This document shows, one piece after another, positions 16,054 to 26,234 of a stretch of 64,000 bases of DNA (positions within the stretch are counted from its first letter, which is position 1; each line of letters begins with the position of its first letter). Made by a program: the position numbers and the translations under genes. This DNA is from Arthrobacter sp. CDRTa11 (lineage in GTDB: Bacteria > Actinomycetota > Actinomycetes > Actinomycetales > Micrococcaceae). The DNA is taken from positions 806,001 through 870,000 of the forward strand of contig NZ_CP044532.1 in NCBI RefSeq assembly GCF_026427775.1, in the 5' to 3' direction. A model generated the notes under the pieces. It saw nothing but the letters and a program-made list of their open reading frames with translations, did no database searches and had not been told where the DNA came from.

Positions 16054-17771
16054 GCACCATCGTCGCAACGGCAAAAGGCACAGACACCGAACGCATGAAG
16101 GACCACAACTGGTGGCGCCAGGCAGCGGTCTACCAGATCTACCCCCGCAGCTTCGCCGACTCGAACGGCGATGGCCTGGGCGACATCCGGGGCATCACCG
16201 GCAAGGTCTCCTACCTGAAGTCGTTGGGAATCGACGCCGTCTGGCTAAGCCCCTTCTACCCCTCTGCGCTGGCTGACGGCGGCTACGACGTGGACGACTA
16301 CCGCAACGTGGACCCCAAATTGGGCACCCTGGAAGACTTCGACGAGATGACCGCCGCTCTGCACGACGCCGGTATCAAGCTGATCGTCGACATCGTCCCC
16401 AACCACTCCTCGAACCGCCACAAATGGTTCAAGGAAGCACTGGCCTCCCCAAAGGGCTCCGCCGCCCGGGACCGCTACATCTTCCGTGACGGTCTGGGGG
16501 AGAACGGCGAACTGCCGCCGTCGGACTGGGTTTCCGTGTTCGGCGGCCCCACCTGGGAGCGGATTACCGAGCCGGACGGCTCTCCCGGCCAGTGGTACTT
16601 CCACATCTTCGCGAAAGAACAGCCTGACTTTAACTGGGACAACCTCGAGGTCCGCGCGGACTTCCTGAAGACTTTGCGTTTCTGGTCCGACCGCGGCGTG
16701 GACGGCTTCCGTATCGATGTCGCCCACGCGCTGACAAAGGACCTCGAAGGCGCGTTGCCCACCAGGGCGGAGCTTGAGGCGAAGGGAGCAGATGCAGAGG
16801 GCTTCCTCGATGGCTCCCATCCCTACTGGGACCGCAACGAAGTGCACGAGATTTACGCCCAGTGGCGCAAGCTCTTTAACGAGTACAATCCTCCGCGCAC
16901 CGCTGTCGCTGAGGCCTGGGTGCACACTGACCGCCGTCCCCGCTACGCCAGTCCCGAGGGGCTCGGCCAGGCCTTCAATTTCGATCTCCTGCAGGCCGAC
17001 TTTGACGCTGCCCAGTTCCGGACGATCATTACCAAGAACCTCGCCGAGGCCGCAGCGTCAGGTGCCTCGTCCACCTGGGTGTTCTCCAACCACGATGTCG
17101 TCCGGCACGCCACGCGCTACGGACTTACCGCAGCCACCCCCGCCGGTGAAGGTGAGATCATGGCCGGCCTGGCCGGCAAAGAGTGGCTGCTCGACGGCGG
17201 TAGGCGGGAAGACGTCAATGCCGAACTGGGCCTGCGTCGTGCCCGCGCCGCCTCGCTCTTGATGTTCGCCCTGCCCGGCTCGGCCTACTTGTACCAGGGC
17301 GAGGAGCTGGGCCTGCAGGAAGTGGGCAACGAGATCCCGGATTCTGAGCGTCAGGACCCGGCCTTTTACCGCAACAAGGGCGTGGAAATCGGCCGGGACG
17401 GCTGCCGTGTGCCGCTGCCATGGACAACAGAGGGCTCCTCCTTCGGCTTCGGGGACGGTGGCGCCCACCTGCCGCAGCCGGAATGGTTCGCCGCCTACGC
17501 CGCCGACAGCCAGGCCGGGATTCATGGGTCCACCCTGGAGCTTTACCGCGCCGCACTGAGGCTCCGCCGCGAGCTGCAGGCCGTTGAAGAGTTGGAGTGG
17601 ATCGAGACCGGCAACCCGAAGGTCCTGCACTTCAACCGCCCGGGCGGCTGGCAGTCGATCACCAACTTCGGGGACACCCCCGTCGACCTTCCGCCCGGTG
17701 TTGTCTTGGTCAGCAGCGCGCCGCTGGAACATGGCAAACTGCCGGGCAACAGCACCGTATGGGTGCGCTAA
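16050..17771 (+). CDS. GH13 alpha-glucosidase
   Basis: A 573-residue cytoplasmic GH13 enzyme without a signal peptide. Catalytic residues are nucleophile D223 (GFRIDVAHA), acid/base E288 (AVAEAWV) and D349 (FSNHDVVRH). The N-terminus WWRQAAVYQIYPRSFADSNGDGLGD is typical of oligo-1,6-glucosidase/alpha-glucosidase/trehalose-hydrolase relatives. It would release glucose from imported alpha-glucooligosaccharides; alpha-1,4 or alpha-1,6 preference cannot be settled by eye. The GTG start overlaps the stop of the glucokinase gene, linking hydrolysis and phosphorylation in one operon. Confidence 0.88.
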   Translation: MSTIVATAKGTDTERMKDHNWWRQAAVYQIYPRSFADSNGDGLGDIRGITGKVSYLKSLGIDAVWLSPFYPSALADGGYDVDDYRNVDPKLGTLEDFDEMTAALHDAGIKLIVDIVPNHSSNRHKWFKEALASPKGSAARDRYIFRDGLGENGELPPSDWVSVFGGPTWERITEPDGSPGQWYFHIFAKEQPDFNWDNLEVRADFLKTLRFWSDRGVDGFRIDVAHALTKDLEGALPTRAELEAKGADAEGFLDGSHPYWDRNEVHEIYAQWRKLFNEYNPPRTAVAEAWVHTDRRPRYASPEGLGQAFNFDLLQADFDAAQFRTIITKNLAEAAASGASSTWVFSNHDVVRHATRYGLTAATPAGEGEIMAGLAGKEWLLDGGRREDVNAELGLRRARAASLLMFALPGSAYLYQGEELGLQEVGNEIPDSERQDPAFYRNKGVEIGRDGCRVPLPWTTEGSSFGFGDGGAHLPQPEWFAAYAADSQAGIHGSTLELYRAALRLRRELQAVEELEWIETGNPKVLHFNRPGGWQSITNFGDTPVDLPPGVVLVSSAPLEHGKLPGNSTVWVR

Positions 17772-17871
17772 GGCCCACATCCATCCGGTGATCGGCAGGC
17801 CCGACACATTATCCAAGTGCCCATAGCCGCAACTTGGCACCAAGCAGAGTCGCTTAACGGAAGGTTCCACC

Positions 17872-20691
17872 TTGTTATCTCGCAGTAATGAATCCCGTGT
17901 TCCCCACGTCAGTCCAAACTCAGGCGCGCGCAAATCGATTAGCCGCGCGGCTGCCGTCCTGCTCGCTGCAGCGGTGGTGACGGCGTCCGCCGTCCTGCCT
18001 GCCAGTGCCGGAACGGTCAGCACCAATAAGTCCGCCCCGGATCCGGCCGCCCAGCATTCGGTCCGCGGCGGCGTCAGTGACCAGAATTTCTACTTCGTCA
18101 TGCCCGACAGGTTCAACAACGGGAGCAAGGCCAACGACGAGGGCGGGCTGGGTTCGGATCCGATGGTGTCCGGCTATGACCCCACCCGCAAGGGGTTCTT
18201 CAACGGCGGAGATCTGAGGGGCCTGCAGGACCGCCTGGACTACATCCAGGGCCTGGGAACCAACGCCCTGTGGCTCACGCCGAGCTTCAAGAACAAGGCC
18301 GTCCAGGGCGGCGGGGAGCTGGACAACAGCTCGGCTGGCTACCACGGCTACTGGGTCACTGACTTCACCCAGATCGACCCGCACATGGGCACGAATGCGG
18401 AGCTGAAGGCGCTCATTGAGGCCGCCCAGGCCCGCGGCATGAAGGTCTACTTTGACATCATCACCAACCACACCGCGGATGTCATCCAGTACGAGGAAAC
18501 GTCGTCTGCTCCCTACATTTCCAAGGAAGCCGAACCCTACCGCACGGCCACCGGTGAGGCATTCGACGACCAGGACTACGCCGGCACCCAGGACTTCCCG
18601 GCCCTGGATGCGGCAACCTCATTTCCGTACACGCCGGTGATCCCGGCCGCCGAGCAGGACGTCAAGGTTCCCGCGTGGCTCAACGATCCCACGCTGTACC
18701 ACAACCGCGGCAACACAACCTTCGCCGGCGAGGACGCCCTCTATGGCGACTTCTTCGGACTGGATGACCTGTTCACGGAAAACCCGAGAGTCGTCAACGG
18801 GATGATGGACATCTACAAGACTTGGATCCGCGACTTCGGAATCGACGGCTTCCGCATCGACACCATGAAACACGTCAACGACGAATTCTGGCAGCAGTTC
18901 GGGCCTGAGGTCCTCAGCTACGCCAAGGAGCAGGGCAAGGACGAATTCTTCATGTTCGGCGAAGTCTTCGAAACCTCCAAAAGCATCACGTCCAAGTTCA
19001 CCACCAAGAACCGCATGCAGGCGGTCCTGGACTTCGGCTTCCAGGGAGCAGCCCGCAGCTTCGCCTCCCAGGGAAGCAAAGCTAGCGGCATGGCCGACTT
19101 CTTCAACGGCGACGACTGGTACACGGACGCCGATTCCAACGTGTACCAGCTGCCCACCTTCCTGGGAAACCACGACATGGGCCGCATCGGCACCTTCATC
19201 GCCCAGGACAACCCAGGAGCGCCTGAGGCCGAACTCGTAGAACGTGACGAACTCGCCCACGAGCTGATGTACTTCTCACGCGGAAACCCCGTGGTCTACT
19301 ACGGTGACGAGCAAGGGTTCACTGGCCCCGGCGGAGACCAGGACTCACGGCAGTCGCTGTTCGCCAGCCAGGTCCAGGAATACCTGGACGACGACCTTCT
19401 GGGCACCGGATCCACACACGCGACCGACAACTTCGACACCCAACACCCCCTGTACCGGAAGATCAGCGAACTCGCTGCACTCACGGCCAAGCACCCCGCA
19501 CTCCGCGACGGCGCCCAGCAGAACCGCTACGCCGCCGACGGAGCCGGGATCTACGCTTTCTCCCGGATCGATGCCAAGGACCAGCGCGAGTACATCGTGG
19601 CCCTGAACAACAGCGAGACACCCCAAACCGCAGTAATCCCGACCTACGAGGCGAAGCAGCCCTTCGAGCTCGTCTACGGCGACGCTGCGACTGAGGCCAA
19701 AACCGATGAGCAGGCAAACCTCGGCGTCACGGTTCCGCCGCTCTCCGCCGTGGTGTATGAAGCGAAAGGGCAGCTCGCGAAGTCCAAGGCGGCGCCCGCC
19801 GTCGCACTCAAAAAACCTCTCATGGCAGCAGATGACACAGGTCGCCTTAAGGTAACTGCCGACGTCGACGGTAACTCGTTCTACGAGGTCACCTTTCAGG
19901 CGCGGACCCCGGGAGGTGAGTGGCAGGCGATCGGCACGGATGACAACGCTCCGTACCAGGTGTTCCATGACGTCTCTGCGATGGAGTCAGGAAGCCCGCT
20001 GGAGTACCGGGCGGTAGTGCTGGACAACCGCGGGCAAACGTCATCGAGTGAACCGCGCAGCGGTGTTGTTGGCGAGCCTGCGCAGCCGACGACCGTCAGC
20101 GTGGCAGGCAGCCTCAACACCGAACTGGGCTGCACGGAGGACTGGCAGCCGTCCTGTGAGAAGGCTTTCATGACCCTCGAACCGGTCCACCGGCTGTGGC
20201 AGCTGAACGTCTCGAACCTGCCATCAGGCACTTACGACTTCAAGGCGGCGCTGAATGGGACGCTGGATGAAAACTATGGTGCCGGTGGTGAGCCGGACGG
20301 CCCGAACGTCCTGTTCGAACATGAAGGCGGCCCGGCCACGTTCCTGTACGATCACGCCACTAACGTAATCAGCGCTGTCACGGCGGACCAGCAGCCTGCT
20401 GCCGTGTCAGTGGCGGGCAGCCTGGACTCCGAGCTCGGCTGCGCCGGCGACTGGATGCCCGATTGCAGCCAGGCCCAGCTAACGCTGGATCCCTCGGACG
20501 GCATCTGGAAGCTGCCCATTCCGGAACTGCCCGCTGGCAGTTACGAATTCAAGGCCGCCATCAATGGTTCATGGAGTGAGAACTACGGCTTGGGCGGCGC
20601 CGCCAACGGCAGCAATATCGCGTTGAACCACGACGGCGGCCCGGTCACCTTCAGTTACGATCACGCCAGCCACCTCATGACAGTGCGCTAA
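17872..20691 (+). CDS. Secreted GH13 alpha-amylase/pullulanase-type enzyme with two X25-like modules
   Basis: A 939-residue exported glycoside hydrolase. The signal peptide ends near AVLPASAG. The GH13 domain (about 60-520) has D330 (GIDGFRIDTMKH), E364 (MFGEVFE) and D435 (LGNHDMGR) as catalytic triad. A beta-sandwich and a short linker domain follow to about 735. Two similar modules of about 95 residues (740-835 and 843-939), each with VSVAGSL...ELGC...DW and NY-GxGG, resemble the X25 modules of pullulanases. The TTG start has GGAAGG 7 bp upstream and no better in-frame start exists. It would degrade starch or pullulan outside the cell to feed the ABC system. Confidence 0.88.
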   Translation: MLSRSNESRVPHVSPNSGARKSISRAAAVLLAAAVVTASAVLPASAGTVSTNKSAPDPAAQHSVRGGVSDQNFYFVMPDRFNNGSKANDEGGLGSDPMVSGYDPTRKGFFNGGDLRGLQDRLDYIQGLGTNALWLTPSFKNKAVQGGGELDNSSAGYHGYWVTDFTQIDPHMGTNAELKALIEAAQARGMKVYFDIITNHTADVIQYEETSSAPYISKEAEPYRTATGEAFDDQDYAGTQDFPALDAATSFPYTPVIPAAEQDVKVPAWLNDPTLYHNRGNTTFAGEDALYGDFFGLDDLFTENPRVVNGMMDIYKTWIRDFGIDGFRIDTMKHVNDEFWQQFGPEVLSYAKEQGKDEFFMFGEVFETSKSITSKFTTKNRMQAVLDFGFQGAARSFASQGSKASGMADFFNGDDWYTDADSNVYQLPTFLGNHDMGRIGTFIAQDNPGAPEAELVERDELAHELMYFSRGNPVVYYGDEQGFTGPGGDQDSRQSLFASQVQEYLDDDLLGTGSTHATDNFDTQHPLYRKISELAALTAKHPALRDGAQQNRYAADGAGIYAFSRIDAKDQREYIVALNNSETPQTAVIPTYEAKQPFELVYGDAATEAKTDEQANLGVTVPPLSAVVYEAKGQLAKSKAAPAVALKKPLMAADDTGRLKVTADVDGNSFYEVTFQARTPGGEWQAIGTDDNAPYQVFHDVSAMESGSPLEYRAVVLDNRGQTSSSEPRSGVVGEPAQPTTVSVAGSLNTELGCTEDWQPSCEKAFMTLEPVHRLWQLNVSNLPSGTYDFKAALNGTLDENYGAGGEPDGPNVLFEHEGGPATFLYDHATNVISAVTADQQPAAVSVAGSLDSELGCAGDWMPDCSQAQLTLDPSDGIWKLPIPELPAGSYEFKAAINGSWSENYGLGGAANGSNIALNHDGGPVTFSYDHASHLMTVR

Positions 20692-20706
20692 CTAAAAAGT
20701 GGACCC

Positions 20707-20746
20707 GCATTCGTGGTCGTTCCGGGCGCGGAACGGCCACGAATGC
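20707..20746. terminator. Bidirectional terminator between amylase and tgt
   Basis: A 17-bp stem (GCATTCGTGG... with one G-T pair) and 6-nt loop lies between two converging genes. On the minus strand it is followed seven bases later by five T residues, so it can serve tgt as well. Confidence 0.75.
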
Positions 20747-20783
20747 TTGAGCGCAGGGCGTTTCCCCGTTGATCTTGCAGAAC

Positions 20784-22118
<1,335 letters not shown>

Positions 22119-22147
22119 TCAAGTGTGCCAGCTATCGGTCCGAACCC

Positions 22148-22873
22148 TCAGTGCAGCGGAGCGGATGTGGGGTAGTTCTCAGCCATCCAGCCTTCCCACA
22201 GCGCGCGAATGGACTCCAGCCTGGACGCCCCCAGATCGTAGGTGGAGATGATCACCATGGAGCCGCCCTCCGGCCTGACGTCATCAATGACTGGCTGGTC
22301 GGCAACGATCAGCAGGCCGTCACCGTGCTCGGCATAGTCATGGACGGTCAGGCCCACCTGGTGGTTGCTGCGGTACAAGACCTTCCCCGCAATCTCTTCG
22401 CCGGTGCCGAGGGTCTTCTCGTAGTTCTCCCCGGGCTTGGGCACATCCGAAAGGCCAAGTTTTTCAATGGCCGAACCGGGTCCGCCGGGAACCTGGAAGA
22501 ACAGCGTGTGCCGCCTGCCGTGCGGATGGCGCTCCAAGGCGAATCTAAGCTGCTGCAGGAAGGTGAGCCAGCCCTGGGTTATGTCCTCGTCCCAGGCCGC
22601 CCATTCGGAATTGTGGTCCAAAGCCGCGCGGGTCACACTGACCTGGGTCCCTCCGGGTACGGGCTTGAGGTCAAAGACGTCGCCGCCATGGGTTGTCAGG
22701 CTCGTGTGGTCCGGTGCTTCCACCACATCACTTGAGAAGTAGATTTCCTTAATTTCGGCGTCCAGGTCGTCCGCTTCCCAGCCGTGCCACTGGGCTACCT
22801 TGGACGGTTCGCGCAGCATGGTCCACACCTGCGGCGCGTCGGCATTAATCACCACGCTCAGATTGTTCGTCAT
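22148..22873 (-). CDS. SRPBCC-domain protein (AHSA1-like)
   Basis: A 241-residue protein with an N-terminal SRPBCC domain (LSVVINADAPQVWTMLREPSKVAQWHGWEADDL, then TRAALDHNSEWAAWDEDITQGWLTFLQQLRFALE). The C-terminal 90 residues hold a second, less clear domain ending in WEGWMAENYPTSAP. ATG 22873 is preferred to an upstream frame extension because it starts directly at the first strand and has GGGGA before it. It lies 32 bp from tgt on the same strand, but there is no functional link I can argue. The ligand is unknown. Confidence 0.7.
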   Translation of the reverse strand: MTNNLSVVINADAPQVWTMLREPSKVAQWHGWEADDLDAEIKEIYFSSDVVEAPDHTSLTTHGGDVFDLKPVPGGTQVSVTRAALDHNSEWAAWDEDITQGWLTFLQQLRFALERHPHGRRHTLFFQVPGGPGSAIEKLGLSDVPKPGENYEKTLGTGEEIAGKVLYRSNHQVGLTVHDYAEHGDGLLIVADQPVIDDVRPEGGSMVIISTYDLGASRLESIRALWEGWMAENYPTSAPLH

Positions 22874-22954
22874 TCCCCGAATGTACAACTCAGCGGGAGC
22901 GCCCGGTAGGGGTAAGTTCTTTGCCGGATTAACGCGCCGGTAAGGCGGCAGGCA

Positions 22955-24040
22955 TCAGGCCCGGACAGCCTCAAGTTCGTTGCTGATCCGGCGCTGGAGT
23001 TCGCCCAGGCCGATGGTTTCGGAGCCGCCGTGCGCCCGCAAAAAGAGCAGGGACTCCAGCCGCAGCAGCCGCCACTCGCGCTCGGCCTCGTGGTTGGAGT
23101 TGTCGATGGAGCGGAAGATTTCTTTGTCGTAGAGGTTCGGTTCGTTCAGGGAACGCTGGCGGACCTTGGCATTCATCCGGGCTTTGAACGGGTCAGTTTC
23201 CTGCGTCTCGGGCATGCGCAGCAGCTTTTCGTACACTTCGGCCCGTGCCTCCTGCCCGTCCTGCCGGCAGATGTAACTCGACAGCGCCAATGACGCTTCC
23301 ACTGACGCCCACCTGCCCGGGTTTCCGTCGAATGGCAGGACGTTGAGCAGATCCGCCACAGCCAGCGACCCGTCGGGATCCTTCAACGTAACGAACAGCT
23401 CGTGGGCCAGGTCGCTGAGGTCCTTCAGGCAGCTTCCGGATTTGAAGTTTATCCCCTTGGCAAGTTTGTCGGCCAGCAGCAGGACGCCAACGGCGTCAGG
23501 GTGGGCGTCGGCCACGGCGGCCACCACAGACTCCGGTGTCCCCTGCGGGACGGGGATCAGTTCGAGCTCCTCTGCTGTGGGGCCGCTCAGCGCCGGCGGA
23601 ATGGCGGGCGGGGGAGGAACGACGACGGCGGGAGCCGGCACTGAAGGCGCCTCACCAGGGGCGTGATCGCCTTTGCCCTGGTCACCGAGGTTCTGGTGAC
23701 CAAGGTGCTCATCACCTTTGTTGTCGTCACCCAGGTTCTCATCGCCAGTGCCCTGCGGACCAAGGTCCTGTCCGCCCAGGTTTGCCCCCAGCGGAAGCCG
23801 CGAAACGGCGTCGGGCGCTGTATCCAGAATCCGGACGGAGGAGCCGGCGGCGATGCGCAGTGTCCCGCCGCGGGTCAGGCTGGCCAGGACCAGCGCCGGG
23901 ACCCCATAATCGTCCGGTTCCACGTCCACCTGGTGGACCTCGGCGGTGCGTTCACCGTCTGGAAGGAGGAGCTGATCGCCGGCCTTCAGGGCTCCAGCCT
24001 GCTGTTCGCTGTAGTGCCGGGCGGCTGGGGTTTCGGTCAT
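22955..24040 (-). CDS. Conserved protein, DUF6707-like, with pentapeptide repeats
   Basis: A 361-residue cytoplasmic protein. Residues 1-80 look like a small beta domain (AGALKAGDQLLLPDGERTAEV). Residues 87-126 are eight tandem five-residue repeats with consensus X-L/K-G-D-Q/E. Residues 130-155 are Pro-rich. The C-terminal helical part (about 160-361) resembles DUF6707, with DPFKARMNAKVRQRSLNEPNLYDKEIFR. AAGGAC precedes ATG 24040. Function is unknown. The repeats are 15-bp units in the DNA and may vary in number between strains. Confidence 0.65.
   Translation of the reverse strand: MTETPAARHYSEQQAGALKAGDQLLLPDGERTAEVHQVDVEPDDYGVPALVLASLTRGGTLRIAAGSSVRILDTAPDAVSRLPLGANLGGQDLGPQGTGDENLGDDNKGDEHLGHQNLGDQGKGDHAPGEAPSVPAPAVVVPPPPAIPPALSGPTAEELELIPVPQGTPESVVAAVADAHPDAVGVLLLADKLAKGINFKSGSCLKDLSDLAHELFVTLKDPDGSLAVADLLNVLPFDGNPGRWASVEASLALSSYICRQDGQEARAEVYEKLLRMPETQETDPFKARMNAKVRQRSLNEPNLYDKEIFRSIDNSNHEAEREWRLLRLESLLFLRAHGGSETIGLGELQRRISNELEAVRA
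23663..23782 (-). repeat. Eight 15-bp tandem repeats coding X-L-G-D-Q-type units
   Basis: This 120-bp stretch reads as eight degenerate 15-bp units, each encoding five residues (NLGGQ, DLGPQ, GTGDE, NLGDD, NKGDE, HLGHQ, NLGDQ, GKGDH). Every unit keeps the central Gly and most keep acidic or amide residues at positions 4-5. Confidence 0.85.
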
Positions 24041-24126
24041 GGGAGTCCTTAAGTTCTCTTGCGGTCCGCCCTACAGTCTACAAAGGCGGCCGCCGAAAGT
24101 CGGGGACCCCGGGTCAACCGAGGGCG

Positions 24127-24666
24127 TCAGAAGCCCACACCGGCAAAGGCCAGTGCCTGCCGGATCAGGGAACCGCGTCCGCCACTGAATTCGAGCTGGA
24201 CGTCCGGGCTGAGGACTTCCTCAGGCGTCATCCACGTCAGTTCAAGGGCATCCTGGCGGGGCTCGCATTCTCCGGTTACCGGAATGACGTAGGCCAGCGA
24301 CACGGCGTGTTGGCGGTCATCGGTGAACCCGGTCTGCGACGGCGCAGGAAAGTACTCGGCCACGGTAAACGGCACGGGGCTGATGGGCAGCTGCGGAAAG
24401 GCCAGCGGGCCCAGGTCCTTTTCCATGTGGCGCAGGAGCGCTGCACGAATGGTCTCGCGGTAAATGACCCGGCCCGATACCAGCGAACGGATCATGGTGC
24501 CGTCTTCATCGGCCTGCAGGAGGGTGCCCACCTCGTTCACGAACCCCAGCGGATCCAGCCTGACCGGCACCGCTTCCACATAAACCATGGGAAGCCTCCC
24601 ACGTGCCTCAAAGAGGTCTTCTTCGGAAAGCCAGCCGGGATTGGGGTCAGGTGTGCGAACGTTCAT
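24127..24666 (-). CDS. NUDIX hydrolase family protein (DUF4916)
   Basis: A 179-residue protein with a NUDIX-like fold of the DUF4916 type. Landmarks are GWLSEEDLFEARGRLPMVYVEAVPVR, LVSGRVIYRETIRAALLRHMEKDLGP (where the NUDIX box lies, but degenerate), AEYFPAPSQTGFTDDRQHAVSLAYVIPV and LTWMTPEEVL. The box lacks the full GX5EX7REUXEEXGU pattern, so the substrate and even hydrolase activity are uncertain. It stands alone between DUF6707-like and VOC genes, all on the minus strand. Confidence 0.75.
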   Translation of the reverse strand: MNVRTPDPNPGWLSEEDLFEARGRLPMVYVEAVPVRLDPLGFVNEVGTLLQADEDGTMIRSLVSGRVIYRETIRAALLRHMEKDLGPLAFPQLPISPVPFTVAEYFPAPSQTGFTDDRQHAVSLAYVIPVTGECEPRQDALELTWMTPEEVLSPDVQLEFSGGRGSLIRQALAFAGVGF

Positions 24667-24706
24667 GGGTTAAGTTCTACCCCATCGGAGGGCTGCGGGC
24701 CTGTTC

Positions 24707-24758
24707 AGGGGTGAGATACCGGCCCTTAGGGTCGCCTAAAGCGCGGAACCTCACCCCT
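24707..24758. terminator. Long imperfect hairpin between VOC and NUDIX genes
   Basis: AGGGGTGAG (24707-24715) pairs with CTCACCCCT (24750-24758). The stem continues imperfectly inward through a CCTTAGG/CCTAAAG pair around a tiny loop. It begins a few bases after the VOC stop codon and probably ends that transcript. Confidence 0.6.
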
Positions 24759-24764
24759 CGGCGG

Positions 24765-25505
24765 TCAACGCTTCGAAATCCACAGCGTGGCAGGCACATG
24801 GGCGGCCAGTGACCCGCCCGCGTCCGGATTGGGAAGGTGAAGCGTGCGGCCGAACGCTTCCTCGGTGATGCGGACCTCCTGCCCAGCTGCCGCAAGGCGG
24901 TCCGCCAGGGCGTCCAGGTCGCCGTCGTATTCGAAGCCGAGGCCGGCCCGTGACGGTCCGGACGCGGGACGCACCATCAGCACCCCGCCGTTCTTGGCGG
25001 TGAAGTCGGCGGTTTCGTCGGCATCGGGGGAGGGGCGGAAGCTCCCGCCGATGTCCCGAAGCATCTGCGCGGCGGCCGCGGCGTCCTCGGTGAACAGGAC
25101 ACCGACGACGGCGAGGGCCGGGTCAGCGCCGCGGGAGGTTGCCCAGGTGCCGTCTTCCCCCCGGGCGGCGGGGTCGGCCAGGAAGCTGAAGCCGTCCCGC
25201 GCCGTTACCCGGCAGGACTCGCCGTGATCAGCCTGGACGATCTCTGCCGAGCTGGTGCCCGTGTCCTCGGCGGCGAGGTTGGTCCGCCGGGCGAACTCGG
25301 CAAGATCTCCCACCTCCACCCCGAAAACGGTGGTTCCGTCGTCAGCCGCGTTTGGTTCGGCCTGGTGCAGGGCCAGGCGCCCCGCGCCGGCGTCGAACTC
25401 GCGCCACATGCCATGATCCGCCGTTTTCGCCAGGCCCAGGGCAGTGAGCAGTTGCTCCCACTGGTCCAGCCGGGACGTGAAATGGACAGGGCGGACACGC
25501 AGCAT
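24765..25505 (-). CDS. VOC (glyoxalase/bleomycin-resistance fold) family protein
   Basis: A 246-residue protein made of two VOC-type half-barrels. The first covers about 1-120 (RPVHFTSRLDQWEQLLTALGL, ADHGMWREFDAGAGRLALHQ), the second about 125-246 (LAVVGVLFTEDAAAAAQMLRDIGGSF, GGVLMVRPA). GAGGAGA precedes the ATG. Metal ligands of the classical His/Glu set are not obvious, so it may bind rather than turn over its ligand. No neighbour indicates a pathway. Confidence 0.75.
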   Translation of the reverse strand: MLRVRPVHFTSRLDQWEQLLTALGLAKTADHGMWREFDAGAGRLALHQAEPNAADDGTTVFGVEVGDLAEFARRTNLAAEDTGTSSAEIVQADHGESCRVTARDGFSFLADPAARGEDGTWATSRGADPALAVVGVLFTEDAAAAAQMLRDIGGSFRPSPDADETADFTAKNGGVLMVRPASGPSRAGLGFEYDGDLDALADRLAAAGQEVRITEEAFGRTLHLPNPDAGGSLAAHVPATLWISKR

Positions 25506-25588
25506 GGTTTCTCCTCGACTCCGGGGACGGCGCAGGTAGGGCCATCATGCCACGACTTCCAGCAGCCGGCACGGGGCAGAATAGGCCC

Positions 25589-26197
25589 ATGGCCATTGAA
25601 CTTGAGGAACTGCTGGTGCCGGACGCCGCCGCCTGGCGGTCCTGGCTGGAAGCGAACCACAAAGACAGCCCCGGGGTGTGGCTGGTGCTGCACAAGAAGG
25701 GCGGCGACGTCACGGAACTGGACTACGACGCCGCACTGGATGAAGCACTCTGTTTTGGCTGGATCGACGGCCAGGTCAAGAAGCGCGACGCCGGGAGCTA
25801 CATCCAGCGGATGACGCGCCGCGGCCCCAAAAGCCGCTGGTCGCTGCGGAACGTCGGGCACGTGGCCCGGCTCGAGGCCGCAGGGAAGATGACCGACGCC
25901 GGACGGGCCGCCGTCGAAAGCGCCAAGGCCGACGGGCGCTGGGACGCGGCGTATCCGGGACAGGCAGCGGCGGAGGTCCCGGCCGACCTGGCCGCCGCGA
26001 TTGCTGCGGTCCCGCAGGCACAGGCGATGTTCGACGTCCTCACGTCAGTGAACAGGTATGCCCTGATCTACCGGACCACCTCGGTGAAGAACCAGGAGCT
26101 TCGGGAGCGGAAGATTGCCGCTTTTGTGGAAATGCTGGCACGTGGCGAGTCGCCGTTCCCGCAGCAGAAGAAGCCTGCCCATCCTGGCGACCCGTGA
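25589..26197 (+). CDS. YdeI/OmpD-associated family protein
   Basis: A 202-residue protein with the YdeI pattern: DAAAWRSWLEANHKDSPGVWLVLHKKGG, LDYDAALDEALCFGWIDGQVKKRD, YIQRMTRRGPKSRWSLRNV and a C-terminal helix-rich part containing NQELRERKIAAFVEMLARGE. Relatives are annotated as bacteriocin-protection or OmpD-associated proteins, but the biochemical role is unsettled. ATG 25589 is chosen because it opens the conserved domain; the upstream frame is poorly coding. It is transcribed alone, divergent from the VOC gene. Confidence 0.8.
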   Translation: MAIELEELLVPDAAAWRSWLEANHKDSPGVWLVLHKKGGDVTELDYDAALDEALCFGWIDGQVKKRDAGSYIQRMTRRGPKSRWSLRNVGHVARLEAAGKMTDAGRAAVESAKADGRWDAAYPGQAAAEVPADLAAAIAAVPQAQAMFDVLTSVNRYALIYRTTSVKNQELRERKIAAFVEMLARGESPFPQQKKPAHPGDP

Positions 26198-26234
26198 CAG
26201 CCGGCGTGACAGCCCGCCTGGCGGCGGTTATGCG

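Noticed and set aside
23536..24714. 392-codon frame across the DUF6707-like and NUDIX genes
   Set aside because: Antisense to two real genes, and crossing their boundary would be needed; composition is Arg/Gly-rich as in shadows.
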